From the NCBI RefSeq assembly GCF_030406385.1, contig NZ_JAUEPM010000004.1, positions 62,001 through 126,000 of the forward strand: a stretch of 64,000 nucleotides of DNA. The letters run 5' to 3'. Position numbers and translations under genes: made by a program. The notes under the pieces are model-generated. The model was not told the DNA's origin and did no database searches. It saw only the letters and a program-made list of their open reading frames with translations. How positions within the stretch are numbered: position 1 is the first letter of the stretch; every line of letters begins with the position of its first letter. Shown in pieces: positions 61,569-64,000 of the stretch. This stretch comes from Microbacterium oryzae. GTDB taxonomy: Bacteria > Actinomycetota > Actinomycetes > Actinomycetales > Microbacteriaceae.

Positions 61569-64000
61569 GCGAGTACCCCTTCCGGGTGTCGGCCCCGCGC
61601 TGCGAGTTCTCGCAGCTGGCGCGCCAGCGCGATGCGCGCGCCGGAGGTATCGGTGTCGAACAGAAGCAGCTCGGGCACCGAGGTCGCGAAGTAGTCCACC
61701 ACGTCCTTCGTGCGCTCGAGCTCGTCGGCGCGGGCCTCCAGGCGCGCCCAGACGGCGCGGGCCTCCTCGTACTCCCCGAGCCGGCTGTGCGCGACCCCGA
61801 TCCAGTAGTCGCGCTCGTCGGCGGGCCGCTCGTCGACGGCCAGCGGCGAGCGCGCGCACGCCCGCTGCCACGCGGACTCGGCTGCGGCGTCGTCGCCCAT
61901 CTGCCGGTGAAGGTCGCCAAGGAGCACCAGCCGCTCGGCGATGGGGTCGGCGGGATGGCGTCCCTCGCCCAGGTGGGCGGGTGCCGCGACGCCCTCCTCG
62001 AGCAGCGCGATCGCGGCCCGAGCCTCCGAGTGTGCCGCCGCAATGCGGCAGGCCGCTCGGTCGTAGGCCGCGAGGGCCCGACCCTCGCCGCCCTCGAAGG
62101 GACGAAAGCGCCGCGTCGTGAGGAGGCGCCACGCCTCTTCGTTCCGCCCGACATCCAGGAGGAGGTTCGCGTGCACGACGGCCAGGTCGTCACGCTGATC
62201 GAGCAGGTCTGCGTGCTCCTCGAGCCGCGAGAGCCGCTCCCGCGCGCTCAGGCCGCGCACTCGATCGAGCACCTCGCGCTCGAAGACGAGACGCGCTTCG
62301 GGCGCGAGAGCGAGCGCGCGCTCGAGCAACCGGTCGGCGGCGGCCGGGTCGCCTCCCGTGGCCACCACCGCGAGCGCATGATTGCGCCACACCACGGGAT
62401 CGATGCTGCCGCCCTCGGTCGCCGCGGCCAGGTGACTCAGTGCGTCCGCTGAGCGGCCGGCATCCAGCAGCCACATGCCGAGGAGCCCGTGCGCGACGAC
62501 GTCGCCGGGGTCGGCGACGAGCGCCGCGACGAGGGCGTCGTGCTGGTCGAGTCCGGCGGGGAATGCGTAGTCGGCGGCGGCCGCGCGGGCACGCGAGCGC
62601 TCCTCATCGGCGCGCTCCGGCGGTCCGGCCTGATCGAGCCAATGCGCTCGCAGATAATGGCGCAACGGCTCGGGCACCCCGAAGCCGGGGTGGTCTCGGC
62701 GAGCGGCCGACTCCGTGACGGCGAGCGCTTCGCGAAGCGCGCCGGCGAGAGCGAACTCCGCGCCGATCTCGAGGGGAGTCCGCGGGTCGATAGAGGCGAG
62801 CGCTCCGTCGAGGGCGGCGAAACCCGGATCCAGCGGAGCAGCCGTCCGCGCCGTCTGCAGGAGCGCGCTGCTGTCTTCGCCGAGTCGTCGCAGCGCGAGG
62901 ACCTCGATCCGACGCGCGGCCGGGACGACGGCGGCGACCTCGCGAGCGATGGCGAGCGCTCGGGCCGCGTCGCCTCGGCGCAGCGTGATCCGAGCGCGCA
63001 CCAGCGTGGCGGCCGGCTGCCACGCCGCGTTCCACGCCGCTCGCCCGAGTACGCGCTCGGCCTCGTCGAAGTCGCCGAGGCGTTCGAGGACAAGGCCCAG
63101 CAGATAGCCGGTCTCGCCGTCGCGGGGGTTGAGGTTCCGGCGGGTCTGGCGCGCCATCGCCCGCTCGAGGAGCACGCGAGCGTCGTCGTACTCGGCCCGG
63201 CGGAGGCGCCAGCCGGCGAGCAGAGTCGCGGCCCGGAGGTCGGACTCGTCGCGCCGCAGCGCCTCCTCCAGGTATGCCACCGCCGACCGCGACGGGTGAC
63301 GGTACTGCATGAGATGGACGGCGGTCAGGTAGAGCTCGTCGGCGGATTCGATCTGCTCGGGCTGCGGCGGCGCCGTCGCGACCCAGGGAGCGCCGTGGTC
63401 GCGCCGCTCCGACTGCCACTGCGCGAGCACCCGGTCCGCCGTGCGGACCACGACGCAGTCGACCGCGGCCGCAGGCACGGCGACCTGCACGGGGGCGTCC
63501 GGAGCGAGCGAGACGCGCTCCTCCCGAACGTCCTCTCCGACCACGATCTCGATCCGCGCCTCCGGGAACGCGCGCGTGACGAGGACGCCCACCCGCGTGC
63601 CGTCGCCATCCGGTCTCACGGAGATCGCGGCGTCGAGCGACGCCTGGCGCGCCGGCCCGATGTCGTGGATCGGATACCAGTACTGGCTGAACGTCCTCGT
63701 CTCCCCCGGCAGGAGCCAAGCGAAGTCGGGCTGGTTGTCCGTGTAGACGCCGGCCATGAGCTCGACATAGGGGCCGTCGCCATCCGTCAGCTGGTCATCC
63801 CAGGCGCGGCCGATCTCGCCGTCGCCCCAGGTCCACTGCTTCTTGCCGGGCGAGAGGGCGTGATCCGCCCAGTGGACGAAGCCCGCGTCGGCGCCGTGGT
63901 CGTAGCCGCCGAAGAACTCGTCGTCGGTGTCGGTGATCATGTACGACGTGGGCACCGGGATATTGCTGTAGATGTCGATTCGGTCCGCCCCTTCGCGCTC
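61565..64000 (-). CDS. DUF5107 and tetratricopeptide-repeat protein, partial
   Basis: The 5' end lies beyond the right edge; 811 residues are visible. The first 150 show the DUF5107 pattern (SNIPVPTSYMITDTDDEFFGGYDH, AGFVHWADHALSPGKKQWTWGDGEIG, YVELMAGVYTDNQPDFAWLLPGETRTFSQYWYPI), which resembles a galactose-mutarotase-like beta-sandwich. Tandem TPR-like helices follow to the end. Such proteins occur with glycoside hydrolases in plant-polysaccharide loci; role unknown, perhaps carbohydrate binding. Confidence 0.85.
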   Translation of the reverse strand, partial: EREGADRIDIYSNIPVPTSYMITDTDDEFFGGYDHGADAGFVHWADHALSPGKKQWTWGDGEIGRAWDDQLTDGDGPYVELMAGVYTDNQPDFAWLLPGETRTFSQYWYPIHDIGPARQASLDAAISVRPDGDGTRVGVLVTRAFPEARIEIVVGEDVREERVSLAPDAPVQVAVPAAAVDCVVVRTADRVLAQWQSERRDHGAPWVATAPPQPEQIESADELYLTAVHLMQYRHPSRSAVAYLEEALRRDESDLRAATLLAGWRLRRAEYDDARVLLERAMARQTRRNLNPRDGETGYLLGLVLERLGDFDEAERVLGRAAWNAAWQPAATLVRARITLRRGDAARALAIAREVAAVVPAARRIEVLALRRLGEDSSALLQTARTAAPLDPGFAALDGALASIDPRTPLEIGAEFALAGALREALAVTESAARRDHPGFGVPEPLRHYLRAHWLDQAGPPERADEERSRARAAAADYAFPAGLDQHDALVAALVADPGDVVAHGLLGMWLLDAGRSADALSHLAAATEGGSIDPVVWRNHALAVVATGGDPAAADRLLERALALAPEARLVFEREVLDRVRGLSARERLSRLEEHADLLDQRDDLAVVHANLLLDVGRNEEAWRLLTTRRFRPFEGGEGRALAAYDRAACRIAAAHSEARAAIALLEEGVAAPAHLGEGRHPADPIAERLVLLGDLHRQMGDDAAAESAWQRACARSPLAVDERPADERDYWIGVAHSRLGEYEEARAVWARLEARADELERTKDVVDYFATSVPELLLFDTDTSGARIALARQLRELAARGRHPEGVLA

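Noticed and set aside
1..64000. tRNA or rRNA genes
   Set aside because: No cloverleaf with a GTTCGAnnC T-arm or rRNA signature was recognised by eye; a covariance-model search was not possible here.

Overview
The window is very GC-rich with strong third-position G/C bias. It has GTG starts, ATGA/GTGA/TGATG gene overlaps, coenzyme F420 genes, a coproporphyrin-type heme operon and DUF222/HNH and DUF3618 families. Together these point to an actinobacterium, most likely Microbacteriaceae and Microbacterium-like; this is inferred from gene content, not from a marker gene. No rRNA, tRNA, CRISPR array, prophage or intact insertion sequence was recognised.

Layout. 1-1 kb: end of a thiamine-precursor ECF importer behind a TPP riboswitch. 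1-11.4 kb: a D,D-carboxypeptidase, a three-copy palindromic repeat array, bifunctional PutA with a divergent LysR regulator, a NERD-domain membrane protein, a class IV aminotransferase, an M23-like protein with iterated upstream repeats, and a frameshifted DUF222/HNH gene. 11.7-18.1 kb: a sugar locus (GH4 glycosidase, DeoR regulator, PfkB kinase, ABC binding protein and two permeases, no ATPase). 18.1-22.5 kb: a heterodimeric ABC exporter coupled to a 3-methyladenine glycosylase that lacks most of its zinc ligands. 22.6-32.8 kb: a polysaccharide locus (2-hydroxyacid dehydrogenase, YesL-like protein, ABC importer without ATPase, DUF2264 protein, heparinase II/III-type lyase, DeoR-HTH/PBP1 regulator).

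32.8-43.8 kb: LLM oxidoreductase plus 3-hydroxyisobutyryl-CoA-hydrolase-like gene, an ABC ATPase with a roughly 380-residue acidic tail, then an overlapping F420 operon: FO synthase, Baeyer-Villiger-type monooxygenase, F420-dependent glucose-6-phosphate dehydrogenase and the CofC/FbiD guanylyltransferase. 44-54.4 kb: hemE-hemY-(three small envelope genes)-hemQ-hemC-hemD-hemB-hemL on the minus strand, with hemA divergent. 54.4-64 kb: mostly unlinked housekeeping genes (HhH-GPD protein, SDR, glyS, YdeI-like, LLM, GrpB), ending in a cellulase-like gene coupled to a DUF5107/TPR protein cut by the window edge.

The points most worth attention are: (i) an FO synthase whose CofH half has lost the CX3CX2C iron-sulfur motif while the CofG half keeps it; (ii) a 74-bp palindromic element read in frame inside hemY; (iii) a dispersed 56-57-bp palindromic repeat family sharing TGTCTCACT/AGTGAGACA termini, present as a 3-copy array, a 2-copy array and a single copy between a binding-protein gene and its permease genes; (iv) the ABC ATPase with an acidic repeat tail; (v) a zinc-snap-less Tag glycosylase coupled to a drug exporter.
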